The position numbers were made by a program, and so were the translations under genes. Positions 53,883-61,767 of a stretch of 64,000 nucleotides of DNA are shown in pieces. The first letter of the stretch is position 1. The number at the start of each line of letters is the position of its first letter. The DNA comes from Gaoshiqia sp050178015 (GTDB lineage Bacteria; Bacteroidota; Bacteroidia; Bacteroidales; Prolixibacteraceae), in assembly GCA_050178015.1 (NCBI GenBank), contig JBFXGM010000011.1, positions 1 through 64,000 of the forward strand, in the 5' to 3' direction. Below the pieces are notes generated by a model. That model made no database searches. It saw only the letters and a list, made by a program, of their open reading frames with translations, and was not told the origin of the DNA.

Positions 53883-54764
53883 TTATTTGAAACCTTCCCA
53901 GTCCTCCGGAGTGAATTTTGATTTCAGCTCGGCTTCAATTTTATCTTTTTTCAATTGGTCAGCAACATATTTGTTTGAAGTGCCTTCGCGTTTTTCAGAC
54001 AGTTTGGTGTTCCAATCCAGCGCACCGTCGGGGGAAGCATAAGCAGAAACTTCAACACCTTTCAGTTCTTTACGTTCAGCTTCAAACGCGTCTTTGGTGT
54101 ATTCTTTCAGTTTTTCGATGTCTTCTGCTTTCAACTCGGCATTCCGCAAAACGGCGCTATTGATCACGTAGTGAATATCAGCCGTGTATTCATCAGGCAC
54201 AATACGCTGAAATTTGTCGATGTTGGGATCGTAAATTCCAGTCGTGTTTTTTTCGCGTTGCACACCCAAAATCGGATCCGGATAGTTGATTACCATAGAT
54301 GAAGTAGCGATGACACCATCAGCCACTTTGATCGGATCAAAATCAAGGCTTTTCAATCCTTTTGATGCCGTGATGCGGATTTCAAGATCCGAGAGACGCA
54401 TTTCATCGGTATATTCAACAGCATCTTTGTAGTTAAAGTTTCCACCGTTGGTGTAGCTGATAACTTTGTTGTTGGCATCTACCTTTTCGCCTTGCACGGT
54501 TACAGGAGTAAAAGCGGTTTCGCCGCCTTCATACTTCAGCACAGGTGTAGCCACCAAAGTCACTTTCTTATTGAAGTATTGCGATGGGAAACGTCCGTCG
54601 ATGGCTACATCAACATCGCCGCCATGAGTTTCGAGCAGTTCAGGAGTAACTTTAAAGTTAATCTGATCCGCATTCTTCTTCATTTTTTTCAGGCTGGAAC
54701 AGCTTGAGAGAACCACAGCTGCCAACACAACAGAGGCAAGAGGTTTAAAGTTAAATCTTTTCAT
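53883..54764 (-). CDS. Lipoprotein N-terminal half of a split OmpA/TPR-like protein
   Basis: 293 residues. Type II signal peptide with lipobox LSSC (Cys at about residue 22). Beta-rich domain (VTPELLETHGGDVDVAIDGRFPSQYFNKKVTLVATPVLKYEGG), then a segment with YTADIHYVINSAVLRNAELKAEDIEKLKEY and GVEVSAYASPDGALDWNTKLSEKR. The latter is reminiscent of OmpA-type peptidoglycan-binding sequence. It ends EDWEGFK then TAA. The next 290 codons continue in the same frame. An outer-membrane lipoprotein in the cell-envelope scaffold is likely. See the companion entry for the split. Confidence 0.8.
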   Translation of the reverse strand: MKRFNFKPLASVVLAAVVLSSCSSLKKMKKNADQINFKVTPELLETHGGDVDVAIDGRFPSQYFNKKVTLVATPVLKYEGGETAFTPVTVQGEKVDANNKVISYTNGGNFNYKDAVEYTDEMRLSDLEIRITASKGLKSLDFDPIKVADGVIATSSMVINYPDPILGVQREKNTTGIYDPNIDKFQRIVPDEYTADIHYVINSAVLRNAELKAEDIEKLKEYTKDAFEAERKELKGVEVSAYASPDGALDWNTKLSEKREGTSNKYVADQLKKDKIEAELKSKFTPEDWEGFK

Positions 54765-54859
54765 TTTGACAGTGTTAAAATATTGATTTCGTAATAATCC
54801 CGGTTAATACGTACAAAAATAGCAATGTTTTAGTGATTTAAAAGATTTGAAGTGCTTTT

Positions 54860-55498
54860 TTAGTCCATCAAAACACGGCTCATACCGGGCGGCCATGCCT
54901 TATCAAAAATAATACCAAGCAACGATCGATAATGATCCGTGTTGGTCACAAAATCGATATTATTGGTATCAATCACCAAAACGGGAAAGTCCTGCTGCTG
55001 CCGGAAAAAACTAAAATAGCCGTAACTGATCTTTTCAAGATACTCCGAATCAATGCTTTTCTCATAATTCCGCCCGCGCTTTCGGATATTCCGGAGCAAT
55101 TTCTCCACATCCGCGTGTAAATACACGTACAGATCGGGCTTGGGAAGCTTGTCATAGACGATTTTGAAAAAGCGATTATATAAATGATACTCCTCGTCCG
55201 ACAAGGTGTTTTGGGCAAAAATCAGCGATTTCATAAAATAATAATCCGACACCAGGAACGAACTGAACAGTTCAAACTCGCGGATATTCTTGCTTAGCTG
55301 ATTGTAGCGGTCGGCCAGGAACGACATTTCCAGCGGGAAGGCATATTTTTCAGGTTCTTGATAAAACTTCGGCAAAAATGGATTGTCATCGAAACCCTCC
55401 AGAAGTGTCCGTGCGCCATACTCGCTGGCAATCATGTTGGTCAGGCTTGTTTTTCCCGAGCCGATATTCCCTTCAATAACTAAATAGTTAATTTTCAT
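54860..55498 (-). CDS. Deoxynucleoside kinase
   Basis: 212 residues from the ATG at 55498; the TTG two codons earlier abuts a T-run and is not a likely start. P-loop GNIGSGKTS (10-18), the DNPFLPKFYQEPEKYAFPLEMSFLADRYNQL base-recognition region, YLHADVEKLLRNIRKRGRNYEKSI lid and the VIDTNNIDF segment are typical of the deoxyadenosine/deoxyguanosine kinase family. It salvages deoxynucleosides to monophosphates. An intrinsic terminator ends only a few bases before its ATG. Confidence 0.92.
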   Translation of the reverse strand: MKINYLVIEGNIGSGKTSLTNMIASEYGARTLLEGFDDNPFLPKFYQEPEKYAFPLEMSFLADRYNQLSKNIREFELFSSFLVSDYYFMKSLIFAQNTLSDEEYHLYNRFFKIVYDKLPKPDLYVYLHADVEKLLRNIRKRGRNYEKSIDSEYLEKISYGYFSFFRQQQDFPVLVIDTNNIDFVTNTDHYRSLLGIIFDKAWPPGMSRVLMD

Positions 55499-55501
55499 AC
55501 G

Positions 55502-55536
55502 CAAAAAAAAATCCCGGAAGTGATTGTCTTCCGGGA
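55502..55536 (-). terminator. Terminator between prolyl oligopeptidase and deoxynucleoside kinase genes
   Basis: On the minus strand TCCCGGAAG-loop-CTTCCGGGA and nine to ten T. The T-run ends only a few bases before the kinase ATG. It ends the upstream S9 peptidase transcript. Confidence 0.85.
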
Positions 55537-55575
55537 AATAAAATTACAATATTTAAACGAAATCGTGCACCAGAC

Positions 55576-57678
55576 TTACATCTTAATGCCCAGGTGATAA
55601 AACACAAACGACCACACATCGGTGTATTCTTCAATCACTTTTGCGGTAGGTTTTCCGCTACCATGACCTGCTTTCGTATCAATACGTATCAGCACGGGCA
55701 GTTTGCCGGCATTATATTCCTGCAAACGGGCAATGTATTTGAAAGAATGCGCAGGCACTACCCGGTCGTCATGGTCGGCTGTGGTTACGAGTACGGCCGG
55801 ATAATTTCCGCCCTTTTGAATGTTGTGATAAGGCGAATATCCGTACAGATAGTCAAACATTTCCTTACTGTCAGCGCTCGTGCCGTAATCGCCGGCCCAG
55901 GCCCAACCAATGGTAAACTGATGAAAACGAAGCATGTCCATCACGCCTACGGCCGGGAGGGCCACTTTGATAAGGTCCGGACGCTGATTGGTAACCGCGC
56001 CCACCAGCAGCCCGCCGTTCGATCCGCCCATAATTGCGAGCTTATCGCTATTTGTATAGTTTTCGGCAATCAGGTATTCGGCAGCGGAAATAAAATCGTC
56101 AAACACGTTCTGTTTTTGCAGCTTGGTGCCGGCTTTATGCCATTCTTCGCCATACTCGCCACCACCGCGCAGATTGACCACTGCCAACACGCCGCCATTT
56201 TCAAGAAAGACCATCCGGGTTGAAGAGAATGAAGGCGTCAGGCTGATATTGAACCCACCATAACCGTACAACAAGGCAGGGTTTTGGCCATTCAGTTCCA
56301 TTCCCTTTTTATGCACAATAAACATGGGTACCCTGGTTCCATCCTTCGACTGGTAAAATTCTTGTTTCACCTGATAATCATCGGGATTGAACTTTACCTC
56401 GGGACGGAAGTACAGGCTACTTTCTTTTTTATCGAAATCGTATTGGTAAATTTCGCCAGGGGTATTGAAGGACGTATAGCTGTAAAAGGCCAAATTTTCA
56501 TCCTTCTTACCGGAAAAAGCCCCGGCACTGCCAACACCCGGCAGCTGGATGGTATATTCGAATGTTCCATCGTAGGCATAAACTTCTACTTCACTACGGG
56601 CATCCTTCATGTAATCTACCACAATTTTGCCAGCCACAAAGCTCACCGATTGCAACACTTTTTCCTTTTCCGGGATGATTTCGGTCCAATCTTTTTCCTG
56701 CGGACGGTTAATATTGATTTTAACCAGCCTGTATTTGGGCGCTTGATAATTTGTGAGGATGAACAAATCATCACCCACATTATCCACCACATTGAATTCA
56801 TAATCGAAACTTTCCATAAAAGGAACAAATCCAGCCCCGGGTTTCGACAAATCCTTCACCGAAAGGGCGTTCCCATGCGTTGATTCGCTCATGGTCAGCG
56901 TGAGAAAACGTTTATCATCGGTCACACCTGCGCCAAACATGCGTTTGGGACGCGCAGAATCTTCCGCAATCAACTGGTCTTCAGCCTGAGGCGCTCCCAA
57001 CTTATGGTAAAACACTTTCTGATATTCGTTCGTCTTCGAAAGCTCACTGCCAGCTTCGGGCGCATCGTAGGCACTGTAGAAAAAGCCGCCATCGTACCAG
57101 CTCAGGCCCGAGAACTTCACCCAAACAATATGGTCGGGCAGCATTTCACCGGTTTCAATATCTTTCACAAACACCTCGTTCCAGTCCGACCCGCTGCGGG
57201 CAATGGAATAGACCAGAAACTTGCCATCTTCAGAAATTTCGATGGATGAGAGCGCTACCGTGCCGTCTTCCGACAAGATGTTCGGATCGAGCAACACACT
57301 GGGCTCGCCTTCCAGCGTTTCAGTCATGTACAGCACGCTTTGGTTCTGCAAACCGTCATTCTTAAAAAAGAAATATTTCCCGGCCTCTTTAAATGGCGTG
57401 CCATACTTGGGGTAATCCAACAAATCGGTCAACCGCTGGTTTATTTGGCTACGGAAGGGCAGTTGCTCCAAGTAACTGAAGGTTACTGCATTTTGCGCCT
57501 CCACCCAAGCGGCGGTTTCGTCCGATGTATCGTTTTCGAGCCAGCGGTATGGATCGTCCAACTCTGTACCAAAATAATTATCAACTACATCCACTTTTCT
57601 GGTTTGCGGATATTGAAGGGATTGTTCTGCACAAGAAACCATAAATAATACGGATAAGAAATAAGTCAAATTCTTCAT
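55576..57678 (-). CDS. Prolyl oligopeptidase (S9A)
   Basis: 700 residues with an N-terminal lipobox (LFMVSC, Cys at about 16), so a lipoprotein of the envelope. The seven-bladed propeller domain is followed by an alpha/beta-hydrolase domain. Catalytic triad: Ser near 553 in IMGGSNGGLLVG, Asp near 637 in TADHDDRVVP, His672 in KAGHGSG. YGYGGFNISLTP gives the oxyanion region. It cleaves after proline in short peptides. Length is normal for the family. Confidence 0.95.
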   Translation of the reverse strand: MKNLTYFLSVLFMVSCAEQSLQYPQTRKVDVVDNYFGTELDDPYRWLENDTSDETAAWVEAQNAVTFSYLEQLPFRSQINQRLTDLLDYPKYGTPFKEAGKYFFFKNDGLQNQSVLYMTETLEGEPSVLLDPNILSEDGTVALSSIEISEDGKFLVYSIARSGSDWNEVFVKDIETGEMLPDHIVWVKFSGLSWYDGGFFYSAYDAPEAGSELSKTNEYQKVFYHKLGAPQAEDQLIAEDSARPKRMFGAGVTDDKRFLTLTMSESTHGNALSVKDLSKPGAGFVPFMESFDYEFNVVDNVGDDLFILTNYQAPKYRLVKININRPQEKDWTEIIPEKEKVLQSVSFVAGKIVVDYMKDARSEVEVYAYDGTFEYTIQLPGVGSAGAFSGKKDENLAFYSYTSFNTPGEIYQYDFDKKESSLYFRPEVKFNPDDYQVKQEFYQSKDGTRVPMFIVHKKGMELNGQNPALLYGYGGFNISLTPSFSSTRMVFLENGGVLAVVNLRGGGEYGEEWHKAGTKLQKQNVFDDFISAAEYLIAENYTNSDKLAIMGGSNGGLLVGAVTNQRPDLIKVALPAVGVMDMLRFHQFTIGWAWAGDYGTSADSKEMFDYLYGYSPYHNIQKGGNYPAVLVTTADHDDRVVPAHSFKYIARLQEYNAGKLPVLIRIDTKAGHGSGKPTAKVIEEYTDVWSFVFYHLGIKM

Positions 57679-57742
57679 TCCTGAAAATTTTAAAGATCAA
57701 TTCGGATAAACAGTTTTATGTGTATCTGTTTTCATAAAATGA

Positions 57743-58228
57743 TTACAACAATTTATTTTCATCGCGGACCCGCCGGTCCTTTTTTCCGCCCACAATTTGC
57801 CCGGTGACAACACCAATGGCAAAGGCAGGGGCTAGAAACACAAAGATATCGGCGGCACGAACCAACCACCACCAAAAAACAGCAAGGGCCAACAGGGCGG
57901 CCGACCAGCCGGCCACATACAAATAGGTGTAGTAGTATGGCGGATAAAAGCCATGTTCCTTTTTCATGTGTTCACTCAAACCGGACTGCAACCGGTCGAA
58001 GGCCCGTCGTTCCCGTCCGGGCTCGTTTACTGCCCGGGCAACCGTGTCCCTATGTTTCTCGATTTCGTGCCGAAACGACTGGCATTCGTGGCAAGAAGAG
58101 GAAAACGTGTCAACCCGCCTGACATTTCGCAGGTACTCCTCCACTCGGAAGAAACGCAGATCGCGGGGCTTGGCATCCTTCAACTGCTGAGAGAGGTCAT
58201 TTTCGAATTCGGCGTACCAATCACTCAT
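57743..58228 (-). CDS. Small membrane protein with cysteine-containing N-terminal domain
   Basis: 161 residues from the ATG at 58228 (MSDWYAEFENDLSQQL). The soluble N-terminal part has CHECQSFRHEIEKH, a C-x2-C-plus-His pattern that could bind metal. Two hydrophobic segments follow (YTYLYVAGWSAALLALAVFWWWLV and IFVFLAPAFAIGVVTGQIVG), and the protein ends in a basic tail. No family is recognised. It lies between prolyl oligopeptidase and pnp, all minus strand, but with its own spacers. Confidence 0.7.
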   Translation of the reverse strand: MSDWYAEFENDLSQQLKDAKPRDLRFFRVEEYLRNVRRVDTFSSSCHECQSFRHEIEKHRDTVARAVNEPGRERRAFDRLQSGLSEHMKKEHGFYPPYYYTYLYVAGWSAALLALAVFWWWLVRAADIFVFLAPAFAIGVVTGQIVGGKKDRRVRDENKLL

Positions 58229-58325
58229 AATCAATTCTTTAATAATCATCAAACAACCAGCTTTACTGTCTGCGAAACAGTATCCTTAGTTCAACACAAA
58301 CAAGACAACAAAAGTTTACACGAAA

Positions 58326-58350
58326 AAAATGCCCGCAAAACGGGCATTTT
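58326..58350 (-). terminator. Terminator of pnp
   Basis: AAAATGCCCG-CAAAA-CGGGCATTTT with an A-run on the left side, i.e. a T-run on the minus strand. It lies 22 bases past the pnp stop. Confidence 0.85.
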
Positions 58351-58371
58351 ATGATTTGGTTTTCGATTTTA

Positions 58372-60630
58372 CTATCGTCTTGAACGATCATCCCGATTGT
58401 CGCGGCGATCGCGGTTATCACGACGGTCGCGGTTATCACGGCGATCACCGTCATCACGACGCGGAGGCCGGCTGTCGCGTTCCGGACGTTCAACATAGCC
58501 TTCCGGTTTAGGAAGCAACACCCTGCGGGAAAGTTTCAGTTTGTTGTCGCGATCAATATCGAGCAACTTCACTTCAACTTCTTCACCCACTTTTAATACA
58601 TCTTCCACATTTTGAACCCGTTCCCAGGCAATTTCGGAAATATGGAGCAGACCTTCTTTTCCGGGAATGATTTCGATGAACGCGCCAAAAGTAGTGATCG
58701 ATTTCACTTTGCCTTTATAAATCTCTCCTTTTTCAGGAAGGGCAACAATTCGCTTGATGCGTTCTTTGGCAGCCTCCAGCGCTTCTTTGTTCAAGCCCGA
58801 AATTTCAACATAGCCAAAGTCGTCTCTTTCTTCGATAACGATGGTGGTTTTAGTTTCTTCCTGCAGCTTCTGTATGTTTTTACCGCCAGGGCCAATAATT
58901 GGACCGATCATATCTTTCGGGATTTGAACGGTTTCAACGCGCGGCACATTTGGTTTGTATTCGGCACGCGGTTCTGAAATCACTTCCAGAATTTTGCCAA
59001 GGATGTGTTCGCGCCCTTGTTTGGCCTGGTGCAGCGCTTGAGACAAAATTTCATACGAAAGTCCATCTACTTTGATGTCCATCTGCGTGGCCGTAATCCC
59101 TTTTTCGGTTCCGGTCACTTTAAAGTCCATATCGCCCAAGTGGTCTTCGTCGCCCAGAATATCGGAAAGGACAGCAAATTTCGTGTTGCCTTTATCGGTA
59201 ATCAAACCCATGGCGATACCCGACACCGGCCGTTTCATTTTCATACCGGCATCCAACATGGCCATTGTACCGGCACAAACCGTCGCCATAGATGAGGAAC
59301 CGTTTGACTCGAGGATATCGGAAACCACACGCACAACGTATGGGAAATCAGCAGGGATCATGCGTTTCAGCGCGCGGTATGCCAGGTTACCGTGGCCAAT
59401 CTCGCGACGGCTCAATCCGCGAGGTGTTTTTGCCTCGCCAACGCAGAAGGGAGGGAAGTTGTAGTGCAACAGGAATTTCTCGGTTCCCTGCACGGTAACG
59501 CCATCGATGATTTTCTCATCCATTTTCGTCCCAAGGGTGATGGATGACAACGATTGCGTTTCGCCACGGGTAAAGATGGACGAACCATGAGAACCCGGCA
59601 GGTAATCCACTTCACCCCAAATCGGACGGATCTGCGTGGTGGTACGGCCATCCAACCGGATGCCTTCATCCAGGATCATGCGGCGCATGGCTTCTTTTTC
59701 CACGTCGTGGTAGTATTTTTTGATCAGCTTTTCATGCTGACCCAAGTCAATTTCTTCGTTTTCGGCATTGGCTTCTTTGTATTCCACAAGATATTCATCC
59801 ACCAACGCTTTAAAAGATGCCATACGAAGTTGCTTATCAGCAATGCGCTGTGTAGCAATTGAGTAGCATTTTTCATACAAATCGGCGTGAACTTTTTCAC
59901 ACACCACCTCGTCGTTTACTTCGTGGCAGTATTCACGTTTTACGACACCGACTTCAGCTGCCAGTTCTTCCTGCACTTTACAGTGAACGCGAATGGCATC
60001 GTGGGCCACTTTAATGGCTTCGAGCATTTCCTCTTCGGAAACTTCATCCATCTCGCCTTCCACCATCATGATGTTGTCGTACGAAGCGCCAACCATGATG
60101 TCAATATCCGAATTCTTCAGTTGGGCGGCACTCGGGTTGACGATAAACTCGCCGTTGATACGGCCAACGCGCACTTCAGAAATCGGGCATTCAAAAGGAA
60201 CATCTGAAACCGCAAGAGCAGCCGAGGCAGCCAATCCGGCCAGGGAATCGGGCATTGCATTCTCATCAGAAGAGATCAGCATGATCATCATCGCTGTTTC
60301 AGCATGATAATCAGCCGGGAACAGCGGGCGCAGCGCACGGTCAACTAACCGGGCTATCAGAATTTCATCGTCGCTGGGACGGGCTTCGCGTTTCAAAAAT
60401 CCACCAGGGAAACGGCCTGCTGCCGAGAATTTTTCCCGGTAATCGACCGAAAGAGGCATAAAATCAACGTCTTCTCTAGCGTCTCTGGCAGACACCACTG
60501 TTGCGAGCAACATGGTACCGCCCATTTTCACAACAACTGCCCCGTCGGCCTGTCTGGCCAAACGTCCGGTTTCAATGGTAATTGTCCGTCCGTCACCAAG
60601 GTCAATTGTCTTAATAATTGCTTGACTCAT
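58372..60630 (-). CDS. pnp: Polyribonucleotide nucleotidyltransferase (PNPase)
   Basis: 752 residues. Two RNase PH domains (about 1-230 and 325-550; FPGGFLKREARPSDDEILIARLVDRALRPLF and the second SPGS-H-SS motif LPGSHGSSIFTRGETQ), KH domain (IGPGGKNIQKLQEETKTTIVIEE) and S1 domain (GEIYKGKVKSITTFGAFIEIIPGKEGLLHISEI). The C-terminus is an R/D/N-rich tail with RRDNRD repeats, encoded by 18-bp repeats on the DNA. It degrades RNA phosphorolytically from 3' ends. It follows rpsO after a hairpin, the same gene order as in E. coli. Confidence 0.96.
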   Translation of the reverse strand: MSQAIIKTIDLGDGRTITIETGRLARQADGAVVVKMGGTMLLATVVSARDAREDVDFMPLSVDYREKFSAAGRFPGGFLKREARPSDDEILIARLVDRALRPLFPADYHAETAMMIMLISSDENAMPDSLAGLAASAALAVSDVPFECPISEVRVGRINGEFIVNPSAAQLKNSDIDIMVGASYDNIMMVEGEMDEVSEEEMLEAIKVAHDAIRVHCKVQEELAAEVGVVKREYCHEVNDEVVCEKVHADLYEKCYSIATQRIADKQLRMASFKALVDEYLVEYKEANAENEEIDLGQHEKLIKKYYHDVEKEAMRRMILDEGIRLDGRTTTQIRPIWGEVDYLPGSHGSSIFTRGETQSLSSITLGTKMDEKIIDGVTVQGTEKFLLHYNFPPFCVGEAKTPRGLSRREIGHGNLAYRALKRMIPADFPYVVRVVSDILESNGSSSMATVCAGTMAMLDAGMKMKRPVSGIAMGLITDKGNTKFAVLSDILGDEDHLGDMDFKVTGTEKGITATQMDIKVDGLSYEILSQALHQAKQGREHILGKILEVISEPRAEYKPNVPRVETVQIPKDMIGPIIGPGGKNIQKLQEETKTTIVIEERDDFGYVEISGLNKEALEAAKERIKRIVALPEKGEIYKGKVKSITTFGAFIEIIPGKEGLLHISEIAWERVQNVEDVLKVGEEVEVKLLDIDRDNKLKLSRRVLLPKPEGYVERPERDSRPPRRDDGDRRDNRDRRDNRDRRDNRDDRSRR

Positions 60631-60696
60631 AAAAATTGAACTAATAATTTAACAATACAAACTGTTTCAATCCGTGGTGGGGATTTCAAAAATAAT

Positions 60697-60722
60697 AAAA
60701 GGCAATAAATCTATTGCCTTTT
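60697..60722 (-). terminator. Hairpin between rpsO and pnp
   Basis: AAAAGGCAATA and TATTGCCTTTT with a four-base loop. On the minus strand it is followed by a T/A-rich run. It can act as an attenuator, as the rpsO-pnp intercistronic hairpin does in other bacteria. Confidence 0.75.
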
Positions 60723-60735
60723 ATTATGAATAATT

Positions 60736-61005
60736 TTATCGACGCAGGCCGAGTTCTTTAATGATCTGGCGATATCTTTCGATATCTTTTTTAGCAAGAT
60801 AATCCAACAAACTGCGGCGTTTACCTACCAGGCTAACCAAGGCACGCTGGGTGCTGAAGTCTTTTCTGTTTTTCTTGAGGTGCTCAGTAAGGTGAGCAAT
60901 CCGGTACGAAAACATGGCAATCTGACCTTCGGCCGAACCGGTATCAGTTGCACCTTTACCAAACTTTTCAAAAAACTCTGCTTTCTTTTCAGAAGTCAAA
61001 TACAT
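60736..61005 (-). CDS. rpsO: Ribosomal protein S15
   Basis: 89 residues, the exact family length. GSAEGQIAMFSYRIAHLTEHLKKNRKDFSTQRALVSLVGKRRSLLDYLAKKDIERYRQIIKELGLRR covers the characteristic S15 helices. It binds 16S rRNA early in 30S assembly. It precedes pnp, separated by a hairpin. Confidence 0.98.
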   Translation of the reverse strand: MYLTSEKKAEFFEKFGKGATDTGSAEGQIAMFSYRIAHLTEHLKKNRKDFSTQRALVSLVGKRRSLLDYLAKKDIERYRQIIKELGLRR

Positions 61006-61095
61006 AACTTTTTATTTTTAATGATGATACAATGTTTAAGCTGCAGCATCGCATTCAATAACAACAGCTTAAAATTAATTACTCAAAAATCTGCG

Positions 61096-61103
61096 CAAAA
61101 GTA
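61096..61103 (-). promoter_or_regulatory. -7 box upstream of rpsO
   Basis: TACTTTTG on the minus strand fits TAnnTTTG. It would give a leader of about 85 nt before rpsO. No strong -33 box was found. Confidence 0.4.
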
Positions 61104-61230
61104 ACTAAAATTCTTTGTTATTCAAGTTTTTATCTGTCTTATTTGACAGCGCCAGATAATTACCTGAGGGAAGATGGACTGGCAGGACTTCTTCTTCCAT
61201 TTTTTGATTTCAGATAAAAGGAAACGCAGG

Positions 61231-61698
61231 TTACAAATTTTTCTCCCAGAAATACATCGTCGGGTGGCACTCGCTGTAGCCCGCCTTTTGGTAGAGCTTT
61301 TGTGCCGATAGGTTATCGTGGCGAACTTCGAGATTAATGCGGCAAAAGTCATTCTCGCGGGCATACCCGGCCATGGCGTCCAGCAGGAACCGGCCAACTC
61401 CCTTTCCCCGGTAATCGGGGTGAACCACAAAATCGTGAATATTGAGTAGCGGTTTTGCCTTGAAGGTTGAAAAATTTTTATTGCAATTGGCAAGGGCCGC
61501 ATATTGGCCATCGGCAAGAGCAAAAAATCCCAGATAGCCCGGGTAGCCTTTCAATCCATCAATAATTTTGGGGGCCAATTCTACAGGCATCGGGGCGCCG
61601 TTCCCCATTTCATCGCGCATGTAAGCATCCAGCAAGCGGATTAATTGCCGGGTATGAACTTCGTTTGTTAGATCGATGGGCAAAAAAGTAAACTCCAT
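61231..61698 (-). CDS. GNAT N-acetyltransferase
   Basis: 155 residues from the ATG at 61698 (MEFTFLPIDLTNE). GNAT core: HDFVVHPDYRGKGVGRFLLDAMAGYARENDF with the R-G-K-G-V-G acetyl-CoA loop, and INLEVRHDNLSAQKLYQKAGYSECHPTMYFWEK near the C-terminus. Substrate unknown. It lies alone between rpsO and the sigma-54 regulator gene. Confidence 0.87.
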   Translation of the reverse strand: MEFTFLPIDLTNEVHTRQLIRLLDAYMRDEMGNGAPMPVELAPKIIDGLKGYPGYLGFFALADGQYAALANCNKNFSTFKAKPLLNIHDFVVHPDYRGKGVGRFLLDAMAGYARENDFCRINLEVRHDNLSAQKLYQKAGYSECHPTMYFWEKNL

Positions 61699-61767
61699 AA
61701 TGCTTTTGGCTCCAAAAATAATCAAAATCGGTCAAGGCGACCACACCCTTAAACAAAGCAACAGCGG

